Assembly (NCBI GenBank): GCA_028688525.1
Contig: JAQTYA010000018.1
Coordinates: forward strand, 1 to 41,493
Length of the DNA stretch: 41,493 nt
Direction of reading: 5' to 3'
DNA from: Methylococcus sp.
Lineage (GTDB): Bacteria; Pseudomonadota; Gammaproteobacteria; Methylococcales; Methylococcaceae
In this document: positions 1 through 9,741 of the stretch, piece after piece
How the letters are laid out: each line of letters begins with the position of its first letter
How positions within the stretch are numbered: the first letter of the stretch is position 1
Program-made: the position numbers and the translations under genes
The notes under the pieces: model-generated
Database searches by the model: none
Seen by the model: only the letters and a program-made list of their open reading frames with translations
What the model was told of the DNA's origin: nothing

Positions 1-538
1 AGGATGAGTGTAGGATTCGGTGCGCTACAGGCCGCGCCAGTGCTGGAAGTGTAGCCAGTGTAGGATTTTTGCCGGATTTTGTTTTCTGCGCAGCGCCGAA
101 CCTCATTTCGCAGACTTCGCAGAGGTGCGAATTCTCTGCAAGCCTTGCCGTACAACTGACTTCGCACAATTCGCAGACTTCGCGCGGCTCCCTGGAGAAT
201 TTGGTCGGCTAAGAGGGCTGCGTTTGAAACGCGACCCTTCGACCGCAAGAGTTCGGCTTGGTCAGATTTGAAATCTAATCATGCGGGCTGCAGTTCAGCT
301 TGTCCGCGTTTGAAACGCGACCAAGTGGGCTGCCGTTTTCGGAGCGGACGGCGCAGCGCTATATCCGAAACCGGTTACTAAAAAGGCAGGGGCGGATGCG
401 GGTTTTATGCTTCTCAAGACAGCGGATTTTGTCGCAATTTGTCGTGCTGGCTTGTCCGTGAGTGCGCCGCTAGTGCGCCATGCGCCACGATTCGAGCAGC
501 CGTACAGGCTTAAATCTCATCTAACTTGTTGAATATAT
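1..538. other. Non-coding region with short direct and inverted repeats
   Basis: I see no convincing gene here. The 11-mer AGTGTAGGATT occurs at 7-17 and 57-67. TTCGCAGACTTCGC occurs at 107-120 and 170-183. GCGTTTGAAACGCGACC occurs at 221-237 and 307-323, and its first 13 bases are palindromic around a central G. The one open frame (20-271, GTG start) is built on these repeats and is rich in Cys, Arg and Phe, so it is probably not translated. The stretch lies downstream of the leftward tRNA-Thr gene and looks like decayed intergenic repeat sequence. Its function is unknown. Confidence 0.5.
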
Positions 539-614
539 TGGAGCTGGTGACAGGATTCGAACCCGCGACCGGCTGATTACAAATCAGCTGCTCTACCGAC
601 TGAGCTACACCAGC
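539..614 (-). tRNA. tRNA-Thr (anticodon UGU)
   Basis: Read on the minus strand, the sequence folds as a full cloverleaf of 76 nt. The acceptor arms GCTGGTG and CACCAGC pair perfectly. The D arm is GCTC...GAGC. The anticodon arm is GCTGA-TTTGTAA-TCAGC with anticodon TGT, which reads ACA (Thr). The T arm contains GGTTCGAATCC. Discriminator U and a genome-encoded CCA end (539-541) are present. The gene follows nth by about 106 nt on the same strand, and a TATAAT lies between them, so it may have its own promoter. Confidence 0.96.
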
Positions 615-675
615 ATGAGGAGGGAGGCGATGCCTCGCAGGGGTTGGGAAGATCGGGCGCCTGCTTGGGGTCCGG

Positions 676-681
676 ATTATA
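676..681 (-). promoter_or_regulatory. Candidate -10 box for tRNA-Thr
   Basis: The minus strand reads TATAAT exactly, about 60 nt before the tRNA 5' end. No good -35 is found 16-18 nt upstream. A perfect 6-bp GC hairpin (696-701 with 706-711) lies between nth and this box and may limit readthrough. The assignment rests on the consensus -10 and its position only. Confidence 0.45.
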
Positions 682-720
682 CCGCCTGGGGCCTCGGCGC
701 GAAACCGCGCCGGACGGTCT

Positions 721-1362
721 TCACTCGGGGGCTTGCGTCTTGTCTGGATATTCGCACAGGTCGGCGATGGGGCACTGCGGGCATTTAGGTTTGCGGGCGG
801 TGCAGGTGTAGCGGCCATGGAGGATGAGGAGGTGGTGGGCGTCCTTCAGGAACTCACGGGGGGTGTGCTTCTCCAGCGCTTTTTCCACTGCAAGCACCGT
901 CTTGCCCGGCGCCAGGCGGGTGCGGTTGGCGACGCGGAAGATGTGGGTGTCGACGGCGATGGTGGGTTGGCCGAAGGCGGTGTTCAGGATGACGTTGGCG
1001 GTTTTGCGGCCGACGCCGGGCAGGGCTTCCAGTGCTTCGCGGTCGCGCGGCACTTCGCTGCCGTGGCGTTCGATCAGCTGCCCGCAGAGGCCGATGATGT
1101 TCTTGGCTTTGCTGTTGAACAGGCCGATGGTCTTGATGTATTCGCGCAGGCCTTCTTCTCCCAGAGCGAGGATGGCCTCCGGCGTATTGGCGATGGGGAA
1201 GAGTTTTGCAGTGGCTTTGTTGACGCCCTTGTCGGTGGCCTGGGCGGAGAGGACGACGGCGACCAGCAGTTCGAAGGGGGTGCCGTAGTGCAGCTCGGTG
1301 GTTGGTTCGGGGATGGCGGCGGCGAGGCGTTCGAAGATCTGCCGCCGTTTGCTGGCGTTCAT
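721..1362 (-). CDS. nth: Endonuclease III (DNA glycosylase/AP lyase)
   Basis: This 213-aa base-excision repair enzyme removes oxidised pyrimidines and cleaves the abasic site. The helix-hairpin-helix [10 protein letters not shown] carries the catalytic Lys120. The VDTH segment carries Asp138. The C-terminal [4Fe-4S] loop has Cys187, Cys194, Cys197 and Cys203 (C-x6-C-x2-C-x5-C). All these positions match E. coli Nth, as does the length. The ATG overlaps the stop of rnfE by 4 nt, so nth is translated as the last gene of the rnf operon. The same rnf/rsx-nth order occurs in enterobacteria. Confidence 0.97.
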   Translation of the reverse strand: MNASKRRQIFERLAAAIPEPTTELHYGTPFELLVAVVLSAQATDKGVNKATAKLFPIANTPEAILALGEEGLREYIKTIGLFNSKAKNIIGLCGQLIERHGSEVPRDREALEALPGVGRKTANVILNTAFGQPTIAVDTHIFRVANRTRLAPGKTVLAVEKALEKHTPREFLKDAHHLLILHGRYTCTARKPKCPQCPIADLCEYPDKTQAPE

Positions 1363-2060
1363 GCTTTCCGGGCGGCGGCCTCGAACGCTACGGGTTGGCT
1401 TGCTGCGGCCTGGGCTCGAACCTTGGCGCGTGCGTCGATCACGTTCTTCAGCGCGATGATGAGTCCCAGTCCGATGAAGGCGCCGGGCGGCAGGATGGCC
1501 AGCAGGAATCCATCATAGTTCTCGATGATACGCACGCTCCAGTTGCGGGCGGCTTCGCCGAACATCAGTTCGGCCCGGTTCAGCAGCGCGCCGGTGCCGA
1601 CGATTTCGCGGAAGGCGCCGAGAGCGACCAGCGCCGCGGTGAATCCCAATCCCATGAACAGGCCGTCTAGGACGGCGCGGTCGACCGTGTTCTTCGAGGC
1701 GAAGGCTTCGGCGCGGCCGATGATGGCGCAGTTGGTGACGATCAGCGGGATGAAAATGCCGAGGATTTTGTACAGGTCGTGGAAGAACGCGCTCATCAGC
1801 AGCTCGATGACGGTGACGTTGGCGGCGATGACCAGCACGAACACCGGCAGGCGCACTTCCGTGGTGATGCGGTTGCGGATCAACGAAACCACGCTGTTGG
1901 AGAACACCAGAGCGACGGTGGTGGCTAGCCCTAGGCCCAAGCTGTTGACCACGGTGCTGCTGACGGCGAGCAGCGGGCACAGCCCGAGCAGGGCGACTAG
2001 GGCCTGATTGTTATGCCAGAGCCCGTCCAGGATGATCTTGCGGTAAGGGCCGAAATTCAT
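1359..2060 (-). CDS. rnfE: Rnf electron transport complex subunit E
   Basis: This is a 233-aa polytopic inner-membrane protein of the RnfE/NqrD family. The Rnf complex couples electron flow between NADH and ferredoxin to ion movement across the membrane. The protein has six hydrophobic segments. It shares the family pattern [10 protein letters not shown] near the N-terminus and [19 protein letters not shown] in the middle; the latter Cys region is paired with the equivalent site in RnfA. The Ala/Lys-rich C-terminal tail is unremarkable. It overlaps rnfG (4 nt) and nth (4 nt). Confidence 0.95.
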   Translation of the reverse strand: MNFGPYRKIILDGLWHNNQALVALLGLCPLLAVSSTVVNSLGLGLATTVALVFSNSVVSLIRNRITTEVRLPVFVLVIAANVTVIELLMSAFFHDLYKILGIFIPLIVTNCAIIGRAEAFASKNTVDRAVLDGLFMGLGFTAALVALGAFREIVGTGALLNRAELMFGEAARNWSVRIIENYDGFLLAILPPGAFIGLGLIIALKNVIDARAKVRAQAAASQPVAFEAAARKA

Positions 2061-2698
2061 GGGGTGTCCTCCTGTTGCGGAGTCGGGGCGAACAGTATTT
2101 CACGGTTATCGCGGAAGAATTGCAGCGTCTTGCGCACGGCTTTGACGACGGCGCGGGGGGTGATGGTGGCGCCGGTGAACTGGTCGAAGTCGCCGCCGTC
2201 CTTCTTCACGCCCCAGCGGATTTCGGGCGGAGCTAGCAGCGAAAGGCCTGCGAATTGGTGGATCCAGTCCGATTTGTTCTCGTCGATGGGGTCGCCTAGC
2301 CCGGGGGTTTCTTTGTGGCCCAGCACCCGTACGCCGGCCAGGCTGCCGTCGTAGTGGACGCCGACCAGCAGGCGGATGGCGCCGTTATAGCCGTCCGGCG
2401 CGATGGGCGAGAGCACGGCGGTGACCGGCTGTCCGGACTTGCGGGCGCGGTAGACCGGTACGGCCTGGCTGGTGCCGAGCAGCGGATCGGCGATTTCGAT
2501 GGCATCCGCCAGCGGGTCGTTGTCGAAGGCTGCCGGCGGCACCAGCGATTCGATGGAATGCAGCAGGGTGGCGCGCTCGTTGGCTTCGATCAGTGGTTCG
2601 GTGTGGCGGTAGACCGTGGACACCAGGCCGGTGCCGGCGACCGAAAATACGCCGAGGATGAAGGCGGCGACGATGACGGGGTGCTGTTTCAGGTTCAT
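2057..2698 (-). CDS. rnfG: Rnf electron transport complex subunit G (FMN-bearing)
   Basis: This 213-aa protein has one N-terminal membrane helix (about residues 9-29) and a periplasmic FMN-binding domain. The covalent flavin motif appears as TGAT in [14 protein letters not shown] near residue 180, where the final Thr carries FMN through a phosphoester bond in the family. I chose the ATG at 2698 because it starts right before the membrane helix and overlaps the rnfD stop by 4 nt. The longer open frame to 3094 is only a shadow of rnfD. The conserved GHKETPGLG also supports the family. Confidence 0.95.
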   Translation of the reverse strand: MNLKQHPVIVAAFILGVFSVAGTGLVSTVYRHTEPLIEANERATLLHSIESLVPPAAFDNDPLADAIEIADPLLGTSQAVPVYRARKSGQPVTAVLSPIAPDGYNGAIRLLVGVHYDGSLAGVRVLGHKETPGLGDPIDENKSDWIHQFAGLSLLAPPEIRWGVKKDGGDFDQFTGATITPRAVVKAVRKTLQFFRDNREILFAPTPQQEDTP

Positions 2699-3726
2699 CC
2701 GGGATGCCCGTAAACCCTGGGGCGGGTGTAATAGTCGATGGTCGGGGCCGCCAGGTTGAGCAGCAGAACCGCGAAGGCGACGCCGTCCGGGTAGCCGCCC
2801 CAGGAGCGGATCACGAAGACCAGGCTGCCGATCAGTGCGCCGTAAATCAGCCGGCCTTTCGGTGTGGTCGAGGCGGTGACCGGGTCGGTGGCGATGAAGA
2901 AGGCGCCGAGCATGGTCGCGCCGCCGAGCAGATGGAACAGCGGCGTGGGATAGGCTTGGGGCTCCAGCAGGAAGAAACCCAGGCTCAATCCGCCCAGTGC
3001 CGCCAGGAATCCCGCGGGGATCTGCCAGGCGATCAGCCCGCGGCGCAGCAGCCAGAGGCCGCCGGCGAGATAGCCCAGGTTCACCCACTGCCAACCTTTG
3101 CCGGCGAGAGCGCCGAACAGCGTGCCGGACTGGACTTCATCTATCGTCCGGCCAAGGCCGAGCTGGGTCTTGAGTGTGTCCAGCGGCGTCGCCATCGCCA
3201 GCGCGTCGAACCCTAAGCCTTCCGGTCCCGCACGATGGACGACCGCGTTCCAGGCATCCAGCAGACCCAGTGGCGTAGCTGAGAGCTCGGCCGGCGGCAG
3301 CCAGGCGGTCATCGCTTTCGGGAAGGAGATGAGCAAGACGGCATAACCGACCATGGCCGGGTTGAACGGGTTGTAGCCCAGGCCGCCGTAAAGCTGCTTG
3401 CCGATGACGATGGCGAATAGCGCCCCGAACACGGCGATCCACCAGGGTGCTATCGGAGGCAGCGATACCGCCAGCAGGGCCGCGGTGAGCACGGCGCTCC
3501 AGTCGGAGAGGCCGGCACGGCTGGGCCGGGTGCGCAGACGCAGCATGGCGTATTCGGCCAGCAGGGCGGTGGCGACCGCCAGGGCGAGATGGATCAGCAC
3601 GCCGGGGCCGAACTGCCAGAACTGGGCGGCGATGCCGGGCAACATCGCTAGCAGCACCCATTGCATGATGCGACGGGTGCTACCAGTCGGCGTGACATGG
3701 GGCGCGGGGGAGGTATTGAAGCGCAT
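2695..3726 (-). CDS. rnfD: Rnf electron transport complex subunit D
   Basis: This 343-aa integral membrane subunit of the RnfD/NqrB family has many transmembrane helices. It has the family signature GGLGYNPFNPAMVGY around residues 110-125. The covalent FMN site lies in LLGGATMLGAFFIATDPVT, where the Thr of GAT is the expected attachment residue. It sits between rnfC (3 nt gap) and rnfG (4 nt overlap). Length and order match gammaproteobacterial Rnf/Rsx. Confidence 0.95.
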   Translation of the reverse strand: MRFNTSPAPHVTPTGSTRRIMQWVLLAMLPGIAAQFWQFGPGVLIHLALAVATALLAEYAMLRLRTRPSRAGLSDWSAVLTAALLAVSLPPIAPWWIAVFGALFAIVIGKQLYGGLGYNPFNPAMVGYAVLLISFPKAMTAWLPPAELSATPLGLLDAWNAVVHRAGPEGLGFDALAMATPLDTLKTQLGLGRTIDEVQSGTLFGALAGKGWQWVNLGYLAGGLWLLRRGLIAWQIPAGFLAALGGLSLGFFLLEPQAYPTPLFHLLGGATMLGAFFIATDPVTASTTPKGRLIYGALIGSLVFVIRSWGGYPDGVAFAVLLLNLAAPTIDYYTRPRVYGHPG

Positions 3727-3729
3727 GGT

Positions 3730-5307
3730 TTAGTTCTCGGCCGGTTCCTGTGCCTTGGGCGATTCGTTGTCCGCGCGCTCTGCTGCCGCTGTGGCATCGG
3801 GTTCCGGGGCGCGTTTGCGGGCTTTGGCCCGGGCGATGGCTTCCTGGATTTCGGAAGTGTCCGGTTTGGCCAAGGCCGCTTTCTTGCGCTGGGCGGCTTC
3901 GGCACGTTCCAGTTTCTCCTGTTCCTTGCGGGCTTGACGGGCCTCGAAGCGTTCCCGGGCGTGGTCGGCCTTAGAACGTTCGCGCTGCTTGGCCACGAGT
4001 TCGCTCTTGGCAGCTCGGAAATACTGCACCAGAGGAATGTGGCTGGGGCAGACGTAGTCGCAGCAGCCGCATTCGATGCAGTCCGGAAGCTGGTATTCCT
4101 GCGCCCGCTCCAGGTTGTCGGCGCGGCTGTACCAGTAGAGCTGCTGCGGCAGCAGGTTGACCGGGCAGACCTCGGCGCAGGCGCCGCAGCGGATGCAAGG
4201 CAGCGCCTGCTTGGGCCCGGTGGTCTCGCCGCGCCCGGTGACCAGGACGCAGTTGGCGGCCTTGACCAGGGGCAGCGCGTCGGAGGGGAGGGACATTCCC
4301 ATCATCGGCCCGCCCAGGATCAAGCGCTCGGCCACGCCGGAATAGCCGCCGCTGTAGCGGACCAGGTCGGCGATAGGGGTGCCGATACGGGTCAGCCAGT
4401 TGCCCGGATTCTTGATGCCTTTGCCGGTGATGGTGACAATGCGCTCGATCAGCGGCTCGCCCCAGACCACCGCTCGGAATACCGCCGCTGCCGTGCCGAC
4501 GTTCTGGCAGATCACGCCGGCGTCGGCGGGGATGCCGCGGGTCGGCACTTCGCGGCCGGTGAGGATGCGGATGAGCTGCTTTTCGCCGCCGCTGGGGTAG
4601 AGGGCTGGCACCTTGACGATGTCGATGTTCGAATAATCCCCCGCTGCCCGCGCCTCCCGTAAAGCCCGGATCGCTTCCGGCATGTCGTCTTCGATGCCGA
4701 GCAGGCAGCGCTCCACGCTCAGGACCTGCATCAGGATGCGCGCGCCCTCAAGCACCTCGTGCGGGAAATTCCGCAGCAGGCTGTCGTCGCAAGTGATGTA
4801 GGGTTCGCACTCGGCGCCGTTGAGGATCAGGGTGTCGATTGCGCGGTGGCCGGGATCGGTCTTGACCGCGGTCGAGAACGCCGCGCCGCCCAAGCCCACG
4901 ATGCCCGACTCGAAGATGATCCGGCGCAGTTCGTCTGGCGCGAGTTGGCGATAGTCGGGGCGCGCTTCGGCTTCGAGCGCGAGGTCTTCTCCATCGGTGT
5001 CGATCACGATGGTCAGGTCGGCGAGGCCGGAAGAATGCGGCAGCGGACGCGGTTCGATGGCGCTGACGATCCCTGAACTGGAGGCGTGGATCGGCGGATT
5101 CATCGGGCCGTCGCCGCGGGCGATGACTTGGCCCTTGAGGACATGGTCGCCGACACTCGCCAGGCTTTCCGCGTTCTGGCCGCCGCGCTGCTGCAGCGGG
5201 AAGATCAGCCGCGGCGGTACCGGGGCCGTCGCCAGCGGAGCGAGGCTGGAATCCTCTTTATGGGCGTCCAGGTGCAGACCGCCGTGGAATCGGTGGAGCG
5301 TGAACAT
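3730..5307 (-). CDS. rnfC: Rnf electron transport complex subunit C (NADH/FMN, two 4Fe-4S)
   Basis: This 525-aa peripheral subunit is expected to bind NADH and FMN and pass electrons to RnfB. It begins with an RnfC N-terminal domain (FHGGLHLDAHK). A Rossmann-like segment GLGGAAFSTAVK follows near residue 140. Two ferredoxin clusters, CIRCGACAEVCP and CIECGCCDYVCP, lie near residues 375-425. The last 100 residues are a charged Lys/Glu/Ala helix, shorter than the repeat-rich tail of E. coli RsxC. The ATG at 5307 overlaps the rnfB stop by one base (TGATG). The longer open frame upstream is a shadow of rnfB and rnfA. Confidence 0.95.
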   Translation of the reverse strand: MFTLHRFHGGLHLDAHKEDSSLAPLATAPVPPRLIFPLQQRGGQNAESLASVGDHVLKGQVIARGDGPMNPPIHASSSGIVSAIEPRPLPHSSGLADLTIVIDTDGEDLALEAEARPDYRQLAPDELRRIIFESGIVGLGGAAFSTAVKTDPGHRAIDTLILNGAECEPYITCDDSLLRNFPHEVLEGARILMQVLSVERCLLGIEDDMPEAIRALREARAAGDYSNIDIVKVPALYPSGGEKQLIRILTGREVPTRGIPADAGVICQNVGTAAAVFRAVVWGEPLIERIVTITGKGIKNPGNWLTRIGTPIADLVRYSGGYSGVAERLILGGPMMGMSLPSDALPLVKAANCVLVTGRGETTGPKQALPCIRCGACAEVCPVNLLPQQLYWYSRADNLERAQEYQLPDCIECGCCDYVCPSHIPLVQYFRAAKSELVAKQRERSKADHARERFEARQARKEQEKLERAEAAQRKKAALAKPDTSEIQEAIARAKARKRAPEPDATAAAERADNESPKAQEPAEN

Positions 5308-5843
5308 CAATGGATCTCGTTGGGCTTGGGTGAGCGCCAAGTGCCGAGGTTGTCGCGGACCGGCTCCATCGCAATGCAGTCGACCGGGCAGGGGGCGACG
5401 CACAGCTCGCAGCCAGTGCATTCGGAGGCGATGACGGTATGCATCAGCTTGGCCGCGCCGAGGATCGCGTCGACCGGGCAGGCCTGGATGCACAGCGTGC
5501 AGCCGATGCATTTGGTTTCGTCGATGACGGCGACGCTTTTCGGTTTCTCGGCGCCGTGCTCGCCGCTCAGCGGCTTGGGTTCGACCCCGAGCAGATCGGC
5601 CAGCGCCTGCACGCCGTCCTCGCCCCCGGGAGGACACTGGTTGATGTCGGCTTCGCCTTTGGCGATGGCCTCGGCATAGGGGCGGCAGCCGGGGAATCCG
5701 CACTGGCCGCATTGGGTCTGCGGCAGCACGGCGTCGATCTTGTCGGCCAGGGGGTCGCCTTCGACCTTGAAGCGGCGCGAGGAATAGCCCAGCAGCGCGC
5801 CGAACAGGGTGAACAATACGCACACGGCGAGAAACGCCAGCAT
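5307..5843 (-). CDS. rnfB: Rnf electron transport complex subunit B (ferredoxin-type)
   Basis: This 178-aa iron-sulfur subunit starts with one N-terminal membrane helix (residues 1-20). [10 protein letters not shown] cluster domain follows, with Cys45, Cys48, Cys53 and Cys70 as likely ligands. Two 4Fe-4S ferredoxin motifs, [12 protein letters not shown] and [12 protein letters not shown], complete it. It is the port for ferredoxin electrons in the Rnf complex. It lies 9 nt after rnfA and is coupled to rnfC through a TGATG overlap. Confidence 0.96.
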   Translation of the reverse strand: MLAFLAVCVLFTLFGALLGYSSRRFKVEGDPLADKIDAVLPQTQCGQCGFPGCRPYAEAIAKGEADINQCPPGGEDGVQALADLLGVEPKPLSGEHGAEKPKSVAVIDETKCIGCTLCIQACPVDAILGAAKLMHTVIASECTGCELCVAPCPVDCIAMEPVRDNLGTWRSPKPNEIH

Positions 5844-5852
5844 CTTCCCCCC

Positions 5853-6434
5853 TTAGCCCTTGACCAGACCGGAGAAACCCATGAAGGCGACGGAAATCAA
5901 GCCGGCGGTGATGAGGGCGATAGCGTTGCCGCGGAACGGCACCGGCACGTCGGCGGCATCGACCCGTTCCCGCAGGCCGGCGAACAGCACCAGCACCAGG
6001 GTGAAGCCGGCGGCGGCGCCGAAGCCGTACAGGAAAGACTCGATGAAATCGTTGCGGGCCTGGACGTTGAGTAGGGCCACGCCGAGCACTGCGCAATTGG
6101 TGGTGATCAGCGGCAGAAATATGCCCAGTACCTGGTGCAGCAGCGGGCTGGTCTTTTTGACTACCATCTCGGTGAACTGGACCACCACGGCGATCACCAC
6201 GATGAAGGTGATGGTGCGCAAATATTCCAGCCCCATGGGCTCCAGCAGGAAATGGTTGACGACGTAGCTGCTGACCGAGGACAAGGTCAGTACGAAGGTT
6301 GTCGCCAGCCCCATGCCGATCGCGGTTTCCGTTTTGCGCGACACGCCCATGAACGGACACAGGCCGAGAAACTTGACCAGGACGAAGTTATTCACCAGGG
6401 TCGTGCTGACGAGGATCAACAGATAGTCTTTCAT
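5853..6434 (-). CDS. rnfA: Rnf electron transport complex subunit A
   Basis: This 193-aa polytopic membrane protein of the RnfA/NqrE family opens with [19 protein letters not shown] and contains [10 protein letters not shown] and [12 protein letters not shown]. The Cys in these two motifs are those proposed to hold the iron centre shared with RnfE. I chose the ATG at 6434 because family members begin with M-x-[ED]Y at this point; an in-frame ATG eight codons upstream has no support. It is the first gene of rnfABCDGE-nth. Confidence 0.95.
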   Translation of the reverse strand: MKDYLLILVSTTLVNNFVLVKFLGLCPFMGVSRKTETAIGMGLATTFVLTLSSVSSYVVNHFLLEPMGLEYLRTITFIVVIAVVVQFTEMVVKKTSPLLHQVLGIFLPLITTNCAVLGVALLNVQARNDFIESFLYGFGAAAGFTLVLVLFAGLRERVDAADVPVPFRGNAIALITAGLISVAFMGFSGLVKG

Positions 6435-6469
6435 CTCGGGGAAGCGGTGCGCCGGCAAGGAAGCCGGGA

Positions 6470-6475
6470 ATTATA
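6470..6475 (-). promoter_or_regulatory. Candidate -10 box of the rnf operon
   Basis: The minus strand reads TATAAT 35 nt before the rnfA ATG, inside the AT-rich patch 6470-6485 of an otherwise GC-rich gap between der and rnfA. The -35 region 17 nt upstream is poor. This could be a weak or activator-dependent promoter, or the operon may also be read through from der. Confidence 0.4.
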
Positions 6476-6509
6476 TATTAGTTGACTGCATGGCTAGGGA
6501 AATGGGGCG

Positions 6510-7907
6510 TCAATGTTTCTTCACGTGGCGGATCATGCGGCGGCGTTTTTTGACCTGGCGCTCGGTGAGTTCGTTGCGGCGGCCCTGGAACGGGTTTTCC
6601 GCGCTCTTGAACACCAGCTTCAACGGTACGCCCTGCAGTTTGAACGCTTTGCGGAACTCGTTGCCGAGATAGCGCTTATACGCCGAAGGCAGGTCTTCGG
6701 TCTGATTGCCGTGGATCACGACGACTGGCGGGTTATGGCCGCCCTGGTGGGCGTACTTGAGTTTGATGCGGCGGCCCCGGACCAGCGGCGGCTGGTGCGC
6801 AGTCAGGCAGTCTTGCAGCACCTGGGTGAGGCGCGAAGCCGATAGGTCCAGCATGGCGGACTGGTAGATCGGCTTGACCGCGTCCATCAGCACGCCGACC
6901 CCTGTGCCGTGCAGAGCCGAGACGAAATATTTCTTGGCGAATTCGAGAAACGGTAGCTTGAGTTCGATTTGGCGCTTAACTTTCTCGCGCTGCTCGGGGT
7001 CCAGCCCATCCCATTTGTTGAAGCCGATCAAGAGGCCGCGACCGATCTCCAGTACCATCCCCAGCAGATTGGCGTCCTGGTCGGTGAGCCCTTCGCTGGC
7101 GTCTACCAGGTAGATCACCACATGAGCTTTCTCGATGGCCTGGAAACTCTTGAGGACGCTGAATTTTTCGACACCCTCGTTGACCCGTGCACGGCGGCGA
7201 ATGCCGGCGGTGTCGATCAGGGTATAGCGCTCTCCTCGGCGCTCGAAGGGCACGTAGATGCTGTCCCGGGTGGTGCCGGGCTGGTCGTAGACGACCACGC
7301 GCTCTTCGCCCAGGATGCGGTTGACCAGGGTGGATTTGCCGACGTTGGGCCGACCCACCACCGCGATGCGGATACCGGTTTCGGCGTCGGTTTCCTCTTC
7401 CGCGTCGGGTTCCGGCAGCAGCGCCTCGACTTGTTCCAGCAGCGTATGCACACCGGTACCGTGTGCCGCGGAGATGAGCTGCGGCTCGCCTAGTCCGAAA
7501 GCATGGAACTCCGCTCCGGCAATCAGGGCATTGGTCCCGTCGATCTTGTTGGCGACCAGCAGCACCGGTTTGCTGATCCGGTGCAGGCGCTCGGCGATGA
7601 GTTCGTCTCCGGTGGTCATGCCGGCATGGACGTCCACCAGGAACAGGACGACGTCGGCCTCGTCGAGGACGTGCTGCACCTGCTTCATCGCCTGGTCGTC
7701 GATGCCCTCGGCGGCTTCGATGATGCCGCCGGTATCGACCACGAAATAGTCGCGTTCGCCGCGCTGCACCCGGCCGTATTGGCGGTCTCGGGTCAGGCCG
7801 GGATAGTCGGCGACTAGCGCGTCACGGGTCCGGGTCAGATAGTTGAACAGGGTGGATTTGCCGACATTGGTCCGGCCGATCAGGGCGACGACGGGTAGCA
7901 TGCTCAT
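6510..7907 (-). CDS. der: GTPase Der (EngA), ribosome assembly
   Basis: This 465-aa protein with two tandem GTPase domains is essential for 50S subunit maturation. The P-loops are GRTNVGKST near the N-terminus and GRPNVGKST near residue 190. Each domain has a DTGG/DTAG switch motif and an NK[IW]D guanine-specificity motif. A basic KH-like C-terminal domain ends in [14 protein letters not shown] chose the ATG at 7907 (MSMLPVV) because it overlaps the bamB stop by 4 nt; the ATG at 7901 is possible. The open frame continues upstream only as a shadow of bamB. Confidence 0.96.
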   Translation of the reverse strand: MSMLPVVALIGRTNVGKSTLFNYLTRTRDALVADYPGLTRDRQYGRVQRGERDYFVVDTGGIIEAAEGIDDQAMKQVQHVLDEADVVLFLVDVHAGMTTGDELIAERLHRISKPVLLVANKIDGTNALIAGAEFHAFGLGEPQLISAAHGTGVHTLLEQVEALLPEPDAEEETDAETGIRIAVVGRPNVGKSTLVNRILGEERVVVYDQPGTTRDSIYVPFERRGERYTLIDTAGIRRRARVNEGVEKFSVLKSFQAIEKAHVVIYLVDASEGLTDQDANLLGMVLEIGRGLLIGFNKWDGLDPEQREKVKRQIELKLPFLEFAKKYFVSALHGTGVGVLMDAVKPIYQSAMLDLSASRLTQVLQDCLTAHQPPLVRGRRIKLKYAHQGGHNPPVVVIHGNQTEDLPSAYKRYLGNEFRKAFKLQGVPLKLVFKSAENPFQGRRNELTERQVKKRRRMIRHVKKH

Positions 7908-9094
7908 TCCAGCGAGACCGCGGCCAGGGTGCCGTCGGTGGCGTATACATAGACGATGTCGCCGTGAACTACGGGCGGATACTCGATGGCTGCATCTTCC
8001 GCAATCAGGAGCCGGCCTACGATGCGTCCGTCTTCTTTGTTCAGCACGTGCAGATAGCCTTCGAAGTCGCCGACGACGAGATAGTCTTTCACTAGAGCGG
8101 GGGCGGTCAGCCGGCGCTGATGCAGCTCGGTCTGTTTCCACTGGTCTTCGCCGCTGCGGGTGTCGATCTGCCAAACGTCGGCATTGGCGTCGGTCAGGTA
8201 AAGTTCCTTACGGTCTGCCGTCATCCCGGCCGGCGAGGAAATGCTCTCGCGTTTCCACAGGACCTCTCCGGTATTGAGTCCTAGAGCGGCGGTTCCGCCC
8301 TGGTAGCCGGAAACGAACACGGTGTCGCCCCGTACTACCGGCGTGGCGCTGAGGTCCACCAGCCGCTCGATTTCCGAACGGCCGTGCGGCAAGGAAACAT
8401 TCGCTTCCCAGGCGAGCTTGCCTTCCTTGAGCTGCAAGGCGGTAACCTTGCCGCCGCCGAAGCCGTCGATCACCAGGTCGCCGGCAATGATCGGAGCGCC
8501 CCGGCTGCGTACTGCGAGTGCCGGTGCATTGCGCTCGAAATACCAGAGCGAAGCGCCGGATTTGCGATCCAGGCCAGTCAAATGGCCATTGCTGCCCCGA
8601 ACCACGATGACATCGTCGCCGGCTACGGGAACCGAAAGAAGCTCGCTAGAGAGAGTGGATTTCCAGACCAGCGAGCCATCGTCGGCGTTCAGGACCAGGA
8701 TGGCGCCTTCGGCGGTGGCGATGAACAGTTCGTCTTCGTCGATTACCGGTCCCGAAGACAGTTCCATCTCGTGATCGACCGACCATATCTTTTCGCCGGT
8801 CAAACGGTTGAATGCGTACACGGTGCCATGGCGTTCCGCGGCGAAGACGCGGCTGTCGTCAGCGGCGGGACTCAGGTTGATGTTCTCTTCGTCGTAGCCC
8901 TTGCCGATTTCCGCGCCCCACAGCTTATTGACCTTCACCGTCTGGGCGATTTCGGTCAGCACTGCCGGAGGCTCGTCGTTGTCTTTGCCTGTAAAGTAGT
9001 CCTGGATGCCCTGGTAGGCATTCTGAATGGCATCCAGGCCGGCGCAACCGGACAGCGCGGCGAGCGAAGCGATGAGCAGTCCGCGGCGGATCAT
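7904..9094 (-). CDS. bamB: Outer membrane assembly lipoprotein BamB
   Basis: This is a 396-aa PQQ-like beta-propeller lipoprotein of the BAM complex, which inserts outer-membrane beta-barrels. The signal peptide ends in the lipobox LSGC, with lipidated Cys17. Repeated blades carry the pattern A-x-[DN]-G-x-[LV]-x-[AW] and DG[ST]LVW-like turns. It overlaps yfgM and der by 4 nt each. The yfgM-bamB-der order is conserved in gammaproteobacteria. Confidence 0.95.
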   Translation of the reverse strand: MIRRGLLIASLAALSGCAGLDAIQNAYQGIQDYFTGKDNDEPPAVLTEIAQTVKVNKLWGAEIGKGYDEENINLSPAADDSRVFAAERHGTVYAFNRLTGEKIWSVDHEMELSSGPVIDEDELFIATAEGAILVLNADDGSLVWKSTLSSELLSVPVAGDDVIVVRGSNGHLTGLDRKSGASLWYFERNAPALAVRSRGAPIIAGDLVIDGFGGGKVTALQLKEGKLAWEANVSLPHGRSEIERLVDLSATPVVRGDTVFVSGYQGGTAALGLNTGEVLWKRESISSPAGMTADRKELYLTDANADVWQIDTRSGEDQWKQTELHQRRLTAPALVKDYLVVGDFEGYLHVLNKEDGRIVGRLLIAEDAAIEYPPVVHGDIVYVYATDGTLAAVSLE

Positions 9095-9729
9095 GGGGTA
9101 TCGGTCGTGCCGAGGTCGGTCAGTTTCAGTTCCAGCAACGGCGAGAGCTGGCCTTCGCGGCGCGCCTTCAAATAGGCGGTGCGGGCTTCTTCCGGCCGGT
9201 TCAGTGCCTGGTAGATGTCGCCTTTGAGCTCTTCGTAGAGCGCGTCGAATTCCGGGCTGCGCTTGAGCGCCGGGTCTTCGGCCAATTTGAGCGCTTCCGC
9301 CGTTTCGCCCAACGCCAACTGGACTTCGGCCAGCCGTAGCCGCGCCACTTGCAGAATCTTATCGTCCTTGCTGCCGGCGATGAGCTGTTGCAGCAAAGCC
9401 TTGGCTCCTGCCAGATCGTCGGTTTCGACCTTGATCCGCGCCATGAACAGCTTGCCGTAAGTCGCGTAGGCGGAGTCCGGAAACTGTTTTTCGATGCGGT
9501 CGCTCAGTTGGAGTGCTGCGTCGTTGTGCTTGTTGGCAACGGCGTCGAGGAGCTGCTGGTACAGGGCGCCCGCCTGCAGAGTCTTTTCCTCTCGGGCCCT
9601 TTGCCAGGCGCCCCAGCCGACGATGACGGCGACGCCCAGTGCAACGCCGATGACAACAGAGCTGGCGTTGGTTTTCCACCAGCGCTTGAGCGCTTCGAGG
9701 CGCTCCTCTTCGGTCAGATAAACTTCCAT
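9091..9729 (-). CDS. yfgM: YfgM-like SecYEG-associated membrane TPR protein
   Basis: This 212-aa protein has a cytoplasmic N-terminal stretch rich in Glu and Arg (TEEERLEALKRWW), one membrane helix at about residues 24-42, and a periplasmic tetratricopeptide-like domain. YfgM in E. coli associates with SecYEG and PpiD and helps periplasmic chaperone handover. Identity is supported by the typical opening EEER-LE-LK-WW-N and by position between hisS and bamB. It lies 12 nt from hisS. Confidence 0.9.
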   Translation of the reverse strand: MEVYLTEEERLEALKRWWKTNASSVVIGVALGVAVIVGWGAWQRAREEKTLQAGALYQQLLDAVANKHNDAALQLSDRIEKQFPDSAYATYGKLFMARIKVETDDLAGAKALLQQLIAGSKDDKILQVARLRLAEVQLALGETAEALKLAEDPALKRSPEFDALYEELKGDIYQALNRPEEARTAYLKARREGQLSPLLELKLTDLGTTDTP

Positions 9730-9741
9730 GGCAACCTCGAT

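Noticed and set aside
20-271. 83-codon open frame on the plus strand
   Set aside because: It starts with GTG, is made of direct repeats, has an odd Cys/Arg/Phe-rich composition and no recognisable domain.
733-1518. 261-codon plus-strand open frame across nth and rnfE
   Set aside because: It is antisense to two firmly identified genes; long shadow frames are expected in GC-rich DNA.
5439-6074. 211-codon plus-strand open frame
   Set aside because: It is antisense to rnfB and rnfA, with Gly/Asp/His-rich composition typical of a reverse shadow.
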